From Aphrophora alni (lineage: Eukaryota; Arthropoda; Insecta; Hemiptera; Aphrophoridae), in NCBI GenBank assembly GCA_963513935.1, contig OY740768.1, positions 46,781,142-46,845,141 of the forward strand: a stretch of DNA of 64,000 nt, given 5' to 3'. Shown piece after piece: positions 1 to 11,309 of this stretch. The notes under the pieces are model-generated. The model was given only the letters and a program-made list of their open reading frames with translations. It was not told the origin of the DNA and ran no database searches. The translations under genes and the position numbers were made by a program. Positions within the stretch are counted from its first letter, which is position 1; each line of letters begins with the position of its first letter.

Positions 1-890
1 TTTTAATTGGTTTATATATCTATTTCTGTGGGATTTTGCCTCGGTTACAGGGTAATTTTGTTGATTCCGTACATAATAACTCCAAAATGTTTCCATCTTA
101 AAGTTTTTCATTACACACATAAAATTTATGTATTTTTGTGAGAACATAGGTAATAAAAACTTAGGTTTTGAATAATAATTATATTTTTGGTGAATTTTTG
201 AAAATAGTTAGCAAATATTCACTTTTTACATAAAAATGAACCATGTCTAATGAAAATTTTATAAATTGAATTTTTCTTTTTAGCAACTTTTATCCACAAA
301 TATATTAAAAATCTCTAGTAATACTGAAAAAAAAAAAAAATTGTATGTTGTAGATTACCATTTCTGTGAAATTCTTGCTTCCGTTACTTTCCGATTTTTT
401 GCTATTTTACATAATAACTCCAAATTTTTTACATCTAACTTTTTTTTTCACTGCACAGCTAAATTCGTTGCACCTTTCTGAATATAATGATATATAGAAG
501 TTGTGTTTTCCATAAATATTACTATTTTTTGGTGCATTTTTGAAATAAGCCGAACAATTTCCCTTTTTTCGTAAACCAATTTTTTTTTATTTTGAAAATG
601 TAACAAATTAATTTTTTTCCCTAAATATATTCACAAATATTATACAAAATTTTTGTATATCTTGAAAAAAAGGTGGTAAGCTATTGATTCTGGATGATAC
701 AGGTTTTTCTGAAATATGTTAACTTTTTTTTTGACATCTAACATACTCCAAAACCGTTTCAAAAAAAATTATTACTTAGATAAATTCTACGCATCTTTCT
801 GAGAAAAATGATATATTATAAAATAGGTTTTGTATAAAAATAATATTTTTTATTAATTTTTAAACAAACAAAGTGAATTTAACATTGCCC
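1..890 (+). repeat. Three tandem units of a ~335-bp AT-rich repeat
   Basis: Three diverged direct units can be aligned by eye. Shared anchors are an 'acataataactcc'-like string near 71, 409 and 738, then a 'gcacctttctgagaa' / 'aatgatatat' block, then 'aatattactatttttggtg'. Spacing is about 335 bases. No reading frame of note exists. Two further units lie inverted at about 11310-11835, inside the ZAD gene intron, so this is a dispersed tandem-repeat family rather than unique sequence. Confidence 0.65.
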
Positions 891-949
891 GGTTGCAGGG
901 TTTTAAGTCTTGAGTATTTTTTGGCTGCAGTTATTCTTAAATTTTATGT

Positions 950-1905
950 TTATTCTAATTATTTTGTCTAATAAGTCAGTTATTCGAAAAGTGTTGTTTT
1001 AAAGTTGACAAGTGGTCTGATTGGAAGACCTGGTTTATGTATTTTGAATACAAATGTTATGGCAGGAGTAAAGGGGTTTATCATTTAGTTGTGCTTTCCA
1101 TTCCCAGTTTCTAATAAATGTTTTTCTCATGTTAATGGTCATTTATATATTTTTTGTTGTATGTGTTAGTGGGAGTATGATTTTCATTTTTTTTTACAAT
1201 TTTTTTAAAGTATCCAGCTTCCTTTAGATTACAAAGCTTGGCAAAGCAAACAATAATATAGGAATTGTCAACACATCACAGTAGATAACAAACAAGTGAT
1301 ACAAAAAGTAGATTTAATTATATTGTTATCAATAAAAATGTAAAGTTTTATTTATGTACACATTCTTATTGATGATTAGAGTGATGCTTCCCTTATCGGC
1401 TTTTGTGATGATTAAGTTGTCCATTTATAGTTTGTTACGGATTGATGATGCAACTGTCTGTTCCTGTTGTTTGTTTATATGATTGGATTTATTTGAAACT
1501 GTTTCTAATAGTCGTGTTGATTTTGTCAGTGATATATAGAGGGTTGTTTATCTTTCCATAATGATTGTATTGCAGACTGTGTAATAGTAAGCTCCTTTTC
1601 TAATTATCCCATTTAGTAAATATTGTTTTATGACCTTTCTGCGATAGGTTTATTTCTTGTTCCTTAAATTTATGATTTCTTGTATAAAAGTTAAGTTTGC
1701 ATACAATTTCATCTGTATGCTGACCTCTGTTTCCTGTCAATCATATTATATACTAATAAAATGTATGACAGTATTAATTTTATTGATAACAGTAGATTTT
1801 ATTTGTTATGCTATTTCATTAAAAACACATAATTTTGGCATTGTTCAGTATTCTGGTCTGTTCCAAATGAGTTTTACACAGGATCAAATTTAGTTGCTCT
1901 TAATG
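950..1905 (-). mobile_element. Penelope-like element fragment: N-terminal part of the reverse transcriptase, decayed
   Basis: The minus strand reads pieces of a Penelope-like (PLE) polyprotein in broken frames. Around 1382-1418 it reads NLIITKADKG followed by a hydrophobic strand, and around 1016-1052 it reads FVFKIHKPGLPIRPLVNF. Both are hallmark PLE reverse-transcriptase blocks lying upstream of the catalytic YVDD box. Stop codons and frameshifts separate them, so the copy is dead. It is truncated before YVDD at about 950. Its 5' side abuts, head to head, the plus-strand PLE fragment that starts near 1945. Confidence 0.7.
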
Positions 1906-2525
1906 TATAAACACTTTACTTCATAAACAGCTTCATTTACAGACTGGGGAATGTTCCCGTGCCAGCGGCAGGTTTTCAGGAGGAAACTGAAATAATAAAA
2001 TACATCTTCACCCAAAATGGCTATAACCTGTCAATCATCGATAGATTATTCAGAAAGCAGGAAAGAAAAAATGCAAATAGAATAGAAGTAATAACCAAAC
2101 CAAAGAGGACAAATTTTTAATGTTAAGTTATTAATAAACCCTTTTAACATACATTTAGAGACATGTTTCACAATCAAGTCTATGCAACTGTTTATAAAGC
2201 CGACAACAATTTACAAGGGTTTTTAAATGCTAATAATAAAAAGAAAGATCCCAGTGTTAAATTAGAAGGCACTGGAGTATATGAGCTATTGTGCAACGAT
2301 TGTCCAAAAAAATATATAGGACTGACAGAAATATTGTTCAGAATTTGATTTAAAGAATACATCCCATCATCCAAACTAAATATGAATTCTACAAGAACAG
2401 AATTCAAATTTGCCGAACATATTATTCAAATCGACCATAAATACTCCAGGATTGAAGATTCTCTCAAAATACTACACTGATGTAAAAAAGGAAAATACAT
2501 GATTGCATTGAAACAATTTGACATA

Positions 2526-3242
2526 CAGTAGAATCTCTGTTAACCGGCCTCGGATTAACCGGTCCTCGGATTAACCGGTCCTCGGATTAACCGGTCCTCG
2601 GATTAACCGGCCTATATCGTAATGTATTGGTTGGATGAGAGTTTCCGAAAATAAATTGTAATTGAAACACCAAAGCGGCGGCGATATCAAACGACTTTGT
2701 CGATAGCGGTATCCCATTGTAGGCACCGTAAAAACACCGCGGCATTGGCACCCGTCGGTATAGCATTTACCCGTCGGTAAAAACATTTGATGGGCCGCTT
2801 TTTTTCCACGAATCATTTTAGTATACATTATGAAAAATATAACATTTCTTTTCAGTTTTCTTCTTGTCTTTGACGGGTATATTACAGTAAATAAAAATGA
2901 GTGAGTTACGAAAACAACAATGGAAGCGTGTGTTGGTTTCGTTTGAGACGCGGTTAAATGTGTCAAAAGACTTGACAGAGGGGAATCTGTAAACAAGCTT
3001 TTTAGTGTTTAATTTTTTCATGTTTGATGTATAATATACATAACATAATATATAAGATACATTTATGTACAATAAAATGAGTTGCAATAACATCTTAATT
3101 GCATAATTCTTAGCGCTACCTGATTAAATAAGCTTTCTTTCAACGAAAACCGATTTTTCAGGGGAACCTCTGATTAACCGGCCAAACGGGCAACCGGCCC
3201 GGGTGTCAGTCCCGACTAGACCGGTTAAGAGGGGTTCTACTG
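2526..3242 (+). mobile_element. Non-autonomous pogo/Tigger-type DNA transposon (717 bp)
   Basis: The element starts CAGTAGAATCTCTGTTAACC and ends with the inverted match GGTTAAGAGGGGTTCTACTG. It is flanked on both sides by TA (2524-2525 and 3243-3244), the duplication made by Tc1/mariner-superfamily elements. The CAGTAGAAcctc.TTAACCGG terminus is typical of pogo/Tigger families. Just inside the left end a 16-bp string with GGATTAACCGGTCCTC is repeated about four times. Only a 31-codon relic of a transposase start remains (2897-2992), so it must be mobilised in trans. It inserted into a PLE that was already there. Confidence 0.85.
2897..2992 (+). pseudogene. Relic of pogo/Tigger transposase N-terminus (31 codons)
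   Basis: ATG at 2897 opens a 31-codon frame beginning MSELRKQQWKRVLVSFETRLNV and ending at TAA 2990-2992. The pattern KRVLxSxETxLxxxKxLxxG resembles the first helix of the Psq/CENP-B type helix-turn-helix at the N-terminus of Tigger and jerky-like transposases. The rest of the protein is absent, consistent with an internally deleted element. The assignment rests on a short match and on its setting inside Tigger-type terminal repeats. Confidence 0.5.
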
Positions 3243-3689
3243 TATATAAGAATTGTAAACAAAACAATATAACGTTAACGATGCTAACGCGTTTTGTTAT
3301 ATTGTACTAAAAAAACAAAAATGTAAGAGATAAACAACCCCTTAACACAAATAACCTATTGACCATCGTCTATAGTATGTATAGAGACAGTGGGCCTTAC
3401 TGTTCGAGTATCAATGTGTTTTTATAAATTATATTTGTATGAGCATTTAAATGTTTTATGTTTTTAATGTTTTTTGTTAATAATGAACTGTGTTTGTGTA
3501 TTTGATAAAGTAACCAAAACCTGCTCAAAAAAACTTGAAAATAGCTGAAACGGCTGTCGTTGGACAGTAAACAGGAATATTGAAGGTGCTAGGTTCTGTA
3601 ATAATAATTATAAATATTTGGAATGACGACAACCAAAACTTACTTTTTTTTATATTACGGTTATATGTAGCCTATTTGTAAAACTTTAT

Positions 3690-4015
3690 AAATTCAAGTT
3701 GATAGGGCTATCATGGACTTATCTAGTTCCATCATACAAAGTAGTACAAGTAGATCCTTTAAATGTAATGCTCAAAAGTTTGTTTCTTTGGCCGTTGTAA
3801 TGTTAAATTTTATTGATAGATCAAAGAATCTTACACAGTTAGGTAAGTTTGTTTAAAGCAGTTGTTTTCTGAACTTCTTAATTGTGTATATCACTACTTT
3901 CTTGACATCAGCTAGGCCCTAGTAAATGAGTATAAATTAAACAATTTTTACTTGTCTTGCTTGTGTCAGTGCCTCGGCCCTGACAGGCCTTGAATCTGTA
4001 CATATGTGCCTCAAT
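3690..4015 (+). repeat. Dispersed repeat family R1, copy 1
   Basis: This stretch aligns with 31235-31610 over roughly 320 bases. Shared blocks include 'taatgctcaaaagttt', 'tgttaaattttattgat', 'aaagcagttgtttt' followed by 'ttcttaattgtgta', and 'ctgacaggccttgaa.ctgtacat'. No open frame is conserved between the copies. The class of element is unknown. Confidence 0.6.
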
Positions 4016-4334
4016 TTGAGCGATCATTATGGGAGACAAGAAGCAACATGGATTAAAAGATCCCAGTAACCGGTCACTGAAAAAACAATAAAATAAAGGC
4101 TTTTGAGACAGAAGAGTTGAGATACTGGGCTGAGGGTTTAGAGGCAATCGAGTGGGAGAAAGTATATCGTGAGAGGTCTGATAACCTTCTGAAAGAGGAA
4201 GAGATGTTAACTAAAAAAAATTTCAAATGTTAACAATGATACTTCATTTTAAAGAGGGCTATTGATGAGAAACTCATTTTTAATTACAACTTATTTTCAA
4301 CTATTTCAAACTTATTTTATACTCTATTTTTCAA

Positions 4335-4690
4335 ACTATAGAACATATTTTATCTTTAGTTGATTGTCGTTGGGAGCTCAAAGAACCATATTTTGGTTGG
4401 GTCAGAACTGTGAAAGTTAGAACATTTTTTATCTCTAGTTTGCTGTATTTTTGGTTTGGTGGCTCATCGAACCACATTTTGATGGAATTAGAACCAATAA
4501 AGTTTGAACATTTTTATCTCTAGTTTTGCTGACTTTTTGTTTGGTGGAATCAGAATTGTCAAAGTTAGAACATTTTTACTTCTAGTTTGCTGTCGTTTTG
4601 GTTTGGGGGAATAGACAACCACATTTTGATGGAATCAGAACTGTCAAAGTTAGAACATTTTTTATTTTTAGTTGGTTGCAATTTTATATT
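4335..4690 (+). repeat. Short tandem array, ~85-bp unit, about 4.5 copies
   Basis: The phrase GAACATTTTTTATCTCTAGTT recurs near 4341, 4421, 4506, 4567 and 4652, each time followed by 'tgctgt..tttggtttgg' and then 'aaccacattttgatgga.tcagaactgtcaaagtta'. Spacings are 80, 85, 61 and 85; the 61-bp step reflects loss of the middle block in one unit. An open frame across the array is incidental. Confidence 0.75.
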
Positions 4691-5030
4691 GAGACCAAAA
4701 ACGTGTATGGCTTTAACATATGGATTTGGGACCATTTTAAATTTCATTAGTGTTTTTCTTTTCAATAGACCTTTAAAATTAAGTATAACTCTACTCTTCT
4801 TTATATTATGTTTATATTTTTATTGATGCTGTTATTTGTTGACCTTTAGATATGAAATTAAAATATCATTGTATTTATCTTTAAAAGAGGAAAATATTAG
4901 GTCTCTTTAAATATTTTTTAAAGTTAATGGTTCAAGATATTCAATATTAAAAATTGTTACAGCGGTCATTTTGATAATTTATAAAAGAATGTCTTGGTTT
5001 TTGGTATAATTATAAAATATTGTACAATAG
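4691..5030. other. AT-rich stretch without recognised content
   Basis: No coding potential, RNA gene or repeat unit was recognised between the tandem array and the transposon that follows. Confidence 0.5.
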
Positions 5031-5034
5031 ATAT

Positions 5035-6259
5035 ACAGAGTGAGGCAGGAAGGACGGAATTTTTGGAACAGCTAGTATTCAGGCTCAGGTAGTGGGAGTG
5101 GGGGATATATTCAATAGTTTTGTGTGGAGTAATGAGTCTACCGTTTCAGTTCACCGTGAGTTTTGTCGCCATTTCAATCTTGCGAGACATGATAGTGTTC
5201 CACTCGTAACACCATTTTACGTTGGGTTGAATCGTTTCGTCTAGGAGGAACAGTGATGAATAGAAAACTGCCAGGGCCTCTTCACTCAGTACATACTCCA
5301 GATAATGTGGAAAGAGTTAGGCAAGCCAACCTCCGCAGTCATGGTTGATCTGCTTGGAGACATTCTGCTGAACTGTGCTTCAGAAATCGTTCGGTAAGGG
5401 GTATTTTACATACAGATCTTAGATTTCATCCCTACAAAATGAACAAATAATTGAACCCAGGAGATTAGGTAAAGCTGTTAAATTATGCTCGAAAAATGGA
5501 GGCCATACTTGAGCAAAATGAAAACATTATTTTGTTTATGAGTGATGAAGTTCATTTTCACTTGAAAAGCATGGTAAATCAGCAGAACTGTTATTTTTGG
5601 GCCAGTGAAAATCCAAAAGTAACATATGAGAGACAATTGCATGGTCCTAAGTGACTGTTTGGTCTGTTGTGACCGGTACAGATGTTATTGGTTCATACTT
5701 TTTCTAAAATGATAACGGGAACATTGTAACTGTAAACTCGGAGCGTTATAGACAGATGATCACTGAATTCTTCCTACCTGAACTAAGAAGAAAACTTATT
5801 CCTATTCAGCGAGTGTGGTTTCAGTAGGATGGGGCTCACACAGCAAGAATGTCAATGGAAGCTATTCGGACGGTTTTTGTGGTCGTATCATTTCCTGGTT
5901 TGGTGAGATTAATTGTCCTCCTCGTCCCAAGACCTGTCTATTTGCGACTATTTTATATCGGGTTACCTCAAGTCACATGTATACGAGCATAAACCATGTA
6001 CACTTGAACTAAAGGAAGCAATTTGTGTGGAAGTTGTTGAAATTTATAGAGCAATGTTTGACAGAGTGGAAGCCTCGGGGGGCTTGAGAAATGCATCACA
6101 GAAAACGGCAGTCACCTGGGAGATATTGTTTTCAAACATTAATTTTATGAAATGGCATCATCATGTGAATATTATTCTGTAAATAAATTTTTTTTCAAAG
6201 CACAAGTAACGATATTTTTGTTTTTTATAAAAACCTTCATCCTTTCTGTCTCACTCTGT
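5035..6259 (+). mobile_element. Tc1/mariner-superfamily transposon with decayed transposase
   Basis: Terminal inverted repeats are ACAGAGTGAGGCAGGAAGGA at the left and its near-complement TCCTTTCTGTCTCACTCTGT at the right, flanked by ATAT on each side (TA or ATAT duplication). Between them the plus strand reads, in fragments, a transposase of the DUF4817 plus DDE_3 type seen in insects: a helix-turn-helix region with LPGPLHSVHTPDNVERVRQ near 5270-5330, FMSDEVHFHL near 5540 (second catalytic Asp region), TDVIGSYFF.NDNG near 5680, VWFQ.DGAHTA near 5814 (catalytic D), and LSICDYFISGYLKSHVYEHK near 5925. More than five frameshifts and stops disable it. It lies upstream of the visible ZAD exon, probably in an intron. 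Confidence 0.8.
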
Positions 6260-6263
6260 ATAT

Positions 6264-6740
6264 AGGCCACCAAATTTGGACTCAATATTTACATTTTCAT
6301 AGTAATAATTTTATTTTAAAAAAGAACAACACATGGAAAACAAAGCGTTTTTGGACATATGTTTATAAAAACTTTTCCTTTTAAAATGATACAAGGAAAA
6401 TGTATTCGCTATATGTTTATACAATGTTACTAATCTACATTATTAAAATTTTGGAACCCAGAAAAGTTGACCTTGAAATGATTCCCTAGAACCACTATCA
6501 TAACCTTTGACCTCATTATCTTAATTTTATATGGCAATTTGTTATATACGTTGATAATAATGTCAAATCCATCTTATTTTTTATTGGTAACCAAACTGAA
6601 TAATTTTAGTGAAGGCAGCAGTTTATAAAATTTTTAGTGGGCTTTACATTTTCATTGTTTTTAAAAAATTGTTATCATGTAATTATCTAATTGTGACTAT
6701 AAACCACAACAGTATGAAGTATTTTCTTGTCTAATTTTAG
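6264..6740 (+). other. Probable intron sequence upstream of the ZAD exon
   Basis: AT-rich, no coding sequence seen. It ends with a polypyrimidine-rich acceptor (TTTTCTTGTCTAATTTTAG) directly before the ZAD exon. The exon carrying the first ZAD half (N-terminal CxxC pair and start codon) was not found here or elsewhere in the first 6.7 kb. Confidence 0.5.
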
Positions 6741-6877
6741 GTGCGAAATTCAGATCCATTACCTAAGCAGGTGTGTCGTTCATGTTTTGATAAACTAACC
6801 TTGTGTCATGAAATGTCTGAGTTGTCTGTTAAAGCCGAGGAGAAACTACAAGAACTCATGAGCACCAACCATTTCTG
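6741..6877 (+). CDS. ZAD zinc-finger protein, internal exon (second half of the ZAD domain)
   Basis: This 137-nt exon reads VRNSDPLPKQVCRSCFDKLTL and continues CHEMSELSVKAEEKLQELMS. It matches the C-terminal half of the zinc-finger-associated domain (ZAD): the conserved D-x-LP, the second CxxC zinc ligand pair (VCRSC) and the long dimerisation helix. A TTTTAG acceptor precedes it and a GTAATT donor follows at 6878. It ends in phase 2 (TG), and the next exon starts with C at 12214, rebuilding a Cys codon and an uninterrupted frame. ZAD domains mediate homodimerisation of arthropod C2H2 transcription factors. The first CxxC pair must be on an upstream exon not identified here. Confidence 0.85.
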
Positions 6878-7121
6878 GTAATTTTTTTAATTTGAAGTTT
6901 ATGTTATTTTTGTTTATAAACTGCTATTTATTTCAATAATTAAGAGTAAAATTAGTTTAAAAACCCTAATTTCATTAAAAAAATATAAAATAACAATATT
7001 AGTTCTGACCAATAGTATTTATATATATTATTTGAGCTGTATATACTACTTTGTATTATTTATTGTTCATAGTAGTAGTATATTATAACTGTTATGAAAA
7101 AATAAGTAACAACTACAAGAA

Positions 7122-7123
<2 letters not shown>

Positions 7124-7175
<52 letters not shown>
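7124..7175. repeat. (TA)n microsatellite
   Basis: About 51 bases of uninterrupted TA dinucleotide, lying just upstream of the LINE insertion site. Confidence 0.95.
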
Positions 7176-7177
<2 letters not shown>

Positions 7178-7197
7178 CAACATTATTAGAACCAAAT

Positions 7198-8409
7198 GGA
7201 GTTAAACATTCAACCACTGTTCCTATATCTCGAAGAACGAGTTTGGCTCAAACATCTCAAAAACACCCCCTTAAACGATAGCAACCCATCCAGTCAGCTG
7301 ATCCCCACCAGTGACTCGTGCAAACAGTCTTTCAGAGCCAGAATCCAGCAACTTTGTTTAGGCCATAGTAATTTTTCCCCCCTGAGAATTTTATCGGTCA
7401 ACCCTACGCCTCCATGGATCTGGATCGCTCCAGCAATATACACAGACATAGCAGGTGGTCTGACCAAGCAGGACAGTACATTGCTCTTAAGACGGGCCGC
7501 ACTGAAGACAATCGACACTGAACACCAAAATTTTTACAAATCTATACTGATGGGTCACACAATCTGGAAAATCTCCAATCTGGATCAGGCATCTATATCC
7601 CAGAAATGGAATATAGTTTCTACGTCTCTTCAGTCAGTAACTCGAGCATGGAGACTGAGCTTCTGGCCATCCTTGCTGCTCTCCAACACTGTGACGATTT
7701 ATCCAAGGAACAGATTTGCATTCTCACAGACTCCAGGGCAGCCCTCTTTACAATAAACAGGTATAAACCATCTCCCTACTTTCATTATACACATGCAATA
7801 CACAGTCAGCTCCAGAATATACAAAAACATAAAACCATTTACTTCCAATGGATCCCTGGGCACAGTGACATACAAGGTAATGAGGAGGCCGACAAAATAG
7901 CAAGAACTGCTCTTCAGCAACATCTAAAGCCACTACATGTACCGATTCTAACTACTAGCATTCAGGAAGCGAAACGCTTTCTCAAACTGAAATGGATCGA
8001 CATGTGGAAGAATGATACAACCGGCAGAGGACTGTTCAAACTGCTGAAATGGCCAAACGATTTGGAGATATACAGGAACCACAATAGGCAGACACAAACT
8101 TTCATCTCCCGATCCAGAACTGGACACATCATCACTGAGGAATACCTGTACCATTTTGGTATGATAGACTCACCTCTGTGCACTAGATGTGGACAGAGGA
8201 GCGAGAGTCTGGAGCATGTGGTCCTTGAGTGTACCCATGGTGATGGAGCAGTCAGAGAGGAAATACTGAGACATCTTCAGGTTGGCAATGCCACACGGGA
8301 TTTTATGTCATCCATACTCACTTCCACGAAACTTGTGCAACATGCTGCCCATCTGTATAGAAGACATCGTGCAGTCGGCACAGAGGCTGGATGCATGTAG
8401 TAAGAAGTA
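7198..8409 (+). mobile_element. 5'-truncated non-LTR retrotransposon (I/LOA-like, RNase H-bearing), 1.2 kb
   Basis: A direct repeat AGAACCAAAT occurs at 7188-7197 and 8410-8419 and is read as a 10-bp target-site duplication. The insert retains the C-terminal end of ORF2: a linker, an RNase H domain and a terminal Cys/His motif, and stops with short GTAAGAA-type tail repeats right after the stop codon. A related copy on the minus strand at 29362-29976 has the same domain order. It sits in sense orientation in the ZAD gene intron. Confidence 0.85.
7546..8400 (+). pseudogene. LINE ORF2 C-terminal fragment: RNase H plus CCHC-like motif
   Basis: The frame reads IYTDGSHN near 7546, SSMETELLAILAAL near 7646, ILTDSRAAL near 7720 and GHSDIQGNEEADKIAR near 7860. 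These supply the RNase H catalytic D, E, D and D residues, all present. The C-terminal part contains SRTGHI and then CTRCGQRSESLEHVVLEC, the Cx2C-x(8)-H-x(4)-C motif that ends many I, LOA and R1-group ORF2 proteins, and stops at TAG 8398-8400. Upstream, 7196-7545 continues the protein in a different frame, so there is one frameshift. The reverse transcriptase was lost by 5' truncation. The RNase H portion is open over about 280 codons, so the insertion is fairly young. Confidence 0.85.
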
Positions 8410-10090
8410 AGAACCAAATTATGAAATTGGAATATTTATTTTTGGTCTTACGATAGTTTGCTTCTTATTTAAAAAATATTTTCGTATTTAATTTTGTGTA
8501 TGGGTATATCAAACCTTTTATACAATGTTTATGTACCATTTATCTAATTATGTACTTATTTTAATCGTATTAAACTATCCGTTGTTTTTTATGAAGCTAA
8601 TCTTAATTTTGTTACTAATGTATGTATATGAAAGTGAAAATTAAAATTGTAAAACATTGTACCAATAATTCTTGAATTACACCGCTGTCTTAATGATTTT
8701 GTACAGATTTTTATGTTATTAATTTTGTGTGTGTTTTTGAACCTGAATATGACTTTGTTATAAGTCACGGTATAATTAAAGACAAAGCATTAGTTTAAAA
8801 TGATTGCACCATTATGTAATGCTAATGTTCTTTCTTATTTATAAATCAACCCTGAAATTTATTACGACCTAAAACTTATTCTATATTTGATTTGTTCTGT
8901 TCATGATTTCCAAAAAGATAAAATGTCAGAGAAGATATCCTGAAGGTCAAATCTTTCAAAATATTTAAAGAGTGCATACAAAACAACATTTTATTGTAAA
9001 ATTTTATAGAACTAGAAAAGATACCTTTTATCATTCCTATTCCCCATTTGGTTTTCAGGGGCAACTAAAACATTTTAAATAGTAATTATACTTGAGTGAC
9101 ATCATTTGAAAGTGAACGTTGTGTAGAGAAATATTTGGTAAACCTAACCTACTGCTTTCACCTACCCTTATATGAAATTAACTTTGTATAAAATTATATA
9201 ATATAAATTAGTAAAGCACTAAGTGATTGAAAAGCTACTAGCAATGAGTACTGTAATCTTCATTAAATGAGCTATCCATAAGGTTCTCAATGACATATTT
9301 TCTTAAAATTGCATTTGAGCCCCATCACCCACTAAATCTTCATTTCAATCTTCCTATGAACCTCTCCTCTTCCTCTTAATATGGTTTTGATATCAGACTA
9401 AATTTTTAATCACTACCTGATCGATTTTTTTTTTGTAAACATATTCATTTTCAGATCTTGTTTTTTTATTGTTCAATTTTGTACTCTACAACAAACATTT
9501 AGTATTACTACCATTAAATAATATTTTTAACAATTTTTAGTGCAAATTTTAAACACAAATTGTGTCTAGGAGAAACTCGAGTGATTTTTTAAAATTTAAA
9601 TTTTCTGTATACTGAAGTAACATAAATGTATATTTATAGTGTGTAGACATTTTTGATATAAATAACTTCAATTTAAAAATATTTTTTAAGCTTTTATGGC
9701 ATTAACCTTTGTTTGGGTTCTTAGATTATCCCGAAATAACTCGTGTAACTTGTATTGAGTTCAGTTGTAAATAATAGAATAACATATAGCTACAACCACA
9801 TTTATTTTAGAACAAAAAAAGGCAATTGTTGTAACATAAAACACTAACACAAATAGTATAAGAGATTTATTAACATTTTTCAAGGTAATTAAAATTATAG
9901 TATTGTACAAATATAAAATTCCTTGAAGTGTCTCCTACTACACCTGAATTTCACATAAATACAGTATTTACGAATATTTAAAAGTATTTTATGTATCATA
10001 CAATTTAAAACAAACAGTATAATAATGTTATAAAAATCACCATTATGATATTTTACAAGTAAGTCAAAAATTCTTTGGAGCAACCTGCTA
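8410..10090 (+). other. Intron sequence without recognised features
   Basis: AT-rich, non-coding; no repeat or RNA gene recognised apart from the LINE target duplication at its left edge. Confidence 0.5.
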
Positions 10091-10094
10091 GACT

Positions 10095-11120
10095 AAAATT
10101 TTAGTTACTGTATGGTAGACACGGAAACATGGGGCAACACAGAGCGATGTCACATTTTGGGCAATAGAACCAGGATTCCCTTCGTATTTTTTTCCCCAGT
10201 AACTGGGTTGTAGTCGGGAAATTGCCTTTCAGTTAGTTTAACAATATTCATGATTTTGCTGAGTTTTCCTGGTTTTGGTTTCATTTCTTCAGAATAATAA
10301 ATATCAATGATTGTTTTGACTCGACATCATGTACAAAAGGGGGCTCATCATCACTCCAGATTTATTTTATAGAATAAGTGAGTTCCACAAGATGAAAAAT
10401 ATTTTTAAAGAATATTTCTTCTCCCTTTTCTGTGGAGTTGAATAGTCTGATAAATGCTGCTCGACTCTGTCCACACTGCCCATTGTATCATTGTATGCTA
10501 TAACACATTCTGGTATCATCTTCTTCACCCCCCTTTTCTCTACTTCCACCATTTTTATTTCAGTGAATGGTTAAAGGAGGGAAACAGTTTTTTTATCCTT
10601 CCAAGCCAAAGCTGTTACCTTCTCTCTTTGATATCCAACTGAAGTCTCCTTTCTTCATCTTTCTTTTCTTCAGTTCCCTTTTTAAAATTTCTATCCAGAA
10701 TGCTTTTTGGCTCATCTTTACTGTCCCATACATGTCTGTGCTGCGAAGATGTCAGCAAGCTCTGATGAAGTATATAAATTGTCAACAGTGAGGCAACAAC
10801 CTTTACCTAACAGCTGATCCATCTGTGACAACAATTTATGTTGAAATAAGACATCCTGGTGCATGATTATTTATGGTTCCTTGGCCTTTATATATAATAC
10901 AATGCCACACATAACCAATCTTTGATTCACACAACATATAACTTATAATCCCTAAACTGGTTTGTTTCTTTGGAATATATTGAATCCTAGATTATTGTCC
11001 TTTGTATAAAAGTAAACTTTCATCAATCGTTACATCACAATCAAGAGTAAGACCGCTTTGAAGTAAATTGTTTAGTTACTCATAAAATCGTACAGCTACG
11101 ATATGCAGCATGCTCATTAA
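10095..11120 (-). pseudogene. piggyBac-type transposase pseudogene
   Basis: On the minus strand, from high to low coordinates, one reads LTLDCDVTIDESLLLYKG (near 11070, a catalytic Asp region), QYIPKKQTSLGI.SYMLCESKIGYVW (near 10930), CCLTVDNLYTSSELADIF-like text (near 10770, second catalytic Asp), DMYGTVK (near 10735), VKKMIPECVIAYNDTMGSVD (near 10500, the third Asp region, NxTMGGVD in the family) and finally YCPKCDIALCCPMF (near 10140), the C-terminal Cys-rich finger. Stops and frameshifts lie between most blocks. The domain order is that of PiggyBac (DDE_Tnp_1_7) transposases. It is antisense to the ZAD gene within its intron. No TTAA-flanked termini were identified. Confidence 0.85.
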
Positions 11121-11309
11121 AGCTATCTGCAATGGGTTAATATAGATAATATTAACATATCTTTTTTGCTTTCGTGTTACTTTTAATATTTTGTCTCTAT
11201 GCATTTTGGAACCATAATCCCAGTTCAATTCAAGTTGGGTGGTTCATGTTACTTAAGGCACATCAGCCATTAACCCTTATAAGGTCTACCAGAAAATCCC
11301 AAATTATCA

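Larger units (their letters stand above)
1945..3600 (+). mobile_element. Penelope-like element fragment: RT C-terminus, GIY-YIG endonuclease and 3' tail, split by a DNA transposon
   Basis: From about 1952 the plus strand encodes a segment matching the intact PLE at 27320-28138 (minus) in order: the helical region ending in LFRKQERKN, a stop at about 2118, then 2163-2348 with GVYELLCNDCPKKYIGLT, the GIY-YIG nuclease start. The frame then continues with FKFAEHII and CKKGK. It is interrupted after FDI at 2525 by the element at 2526-3242 and resumes at 3245, so that removing the insert restores QFDIYK, the counterpart of QFEIYK in the better copy. The 3' tail carries the PLE-type motif AGCTGAAACGGCTGTCGTTG near 3545. 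Several stops show it is inactive. Confidence 0.75.

Noticed and set aside
2571..2996. A 141-codon minus-strand frame inside the Tigger-type element
   Set aside because: It runs antisense through terminal and subterminal repeats of a non-autonomous transposon; the sense strand holds the transposase relic.
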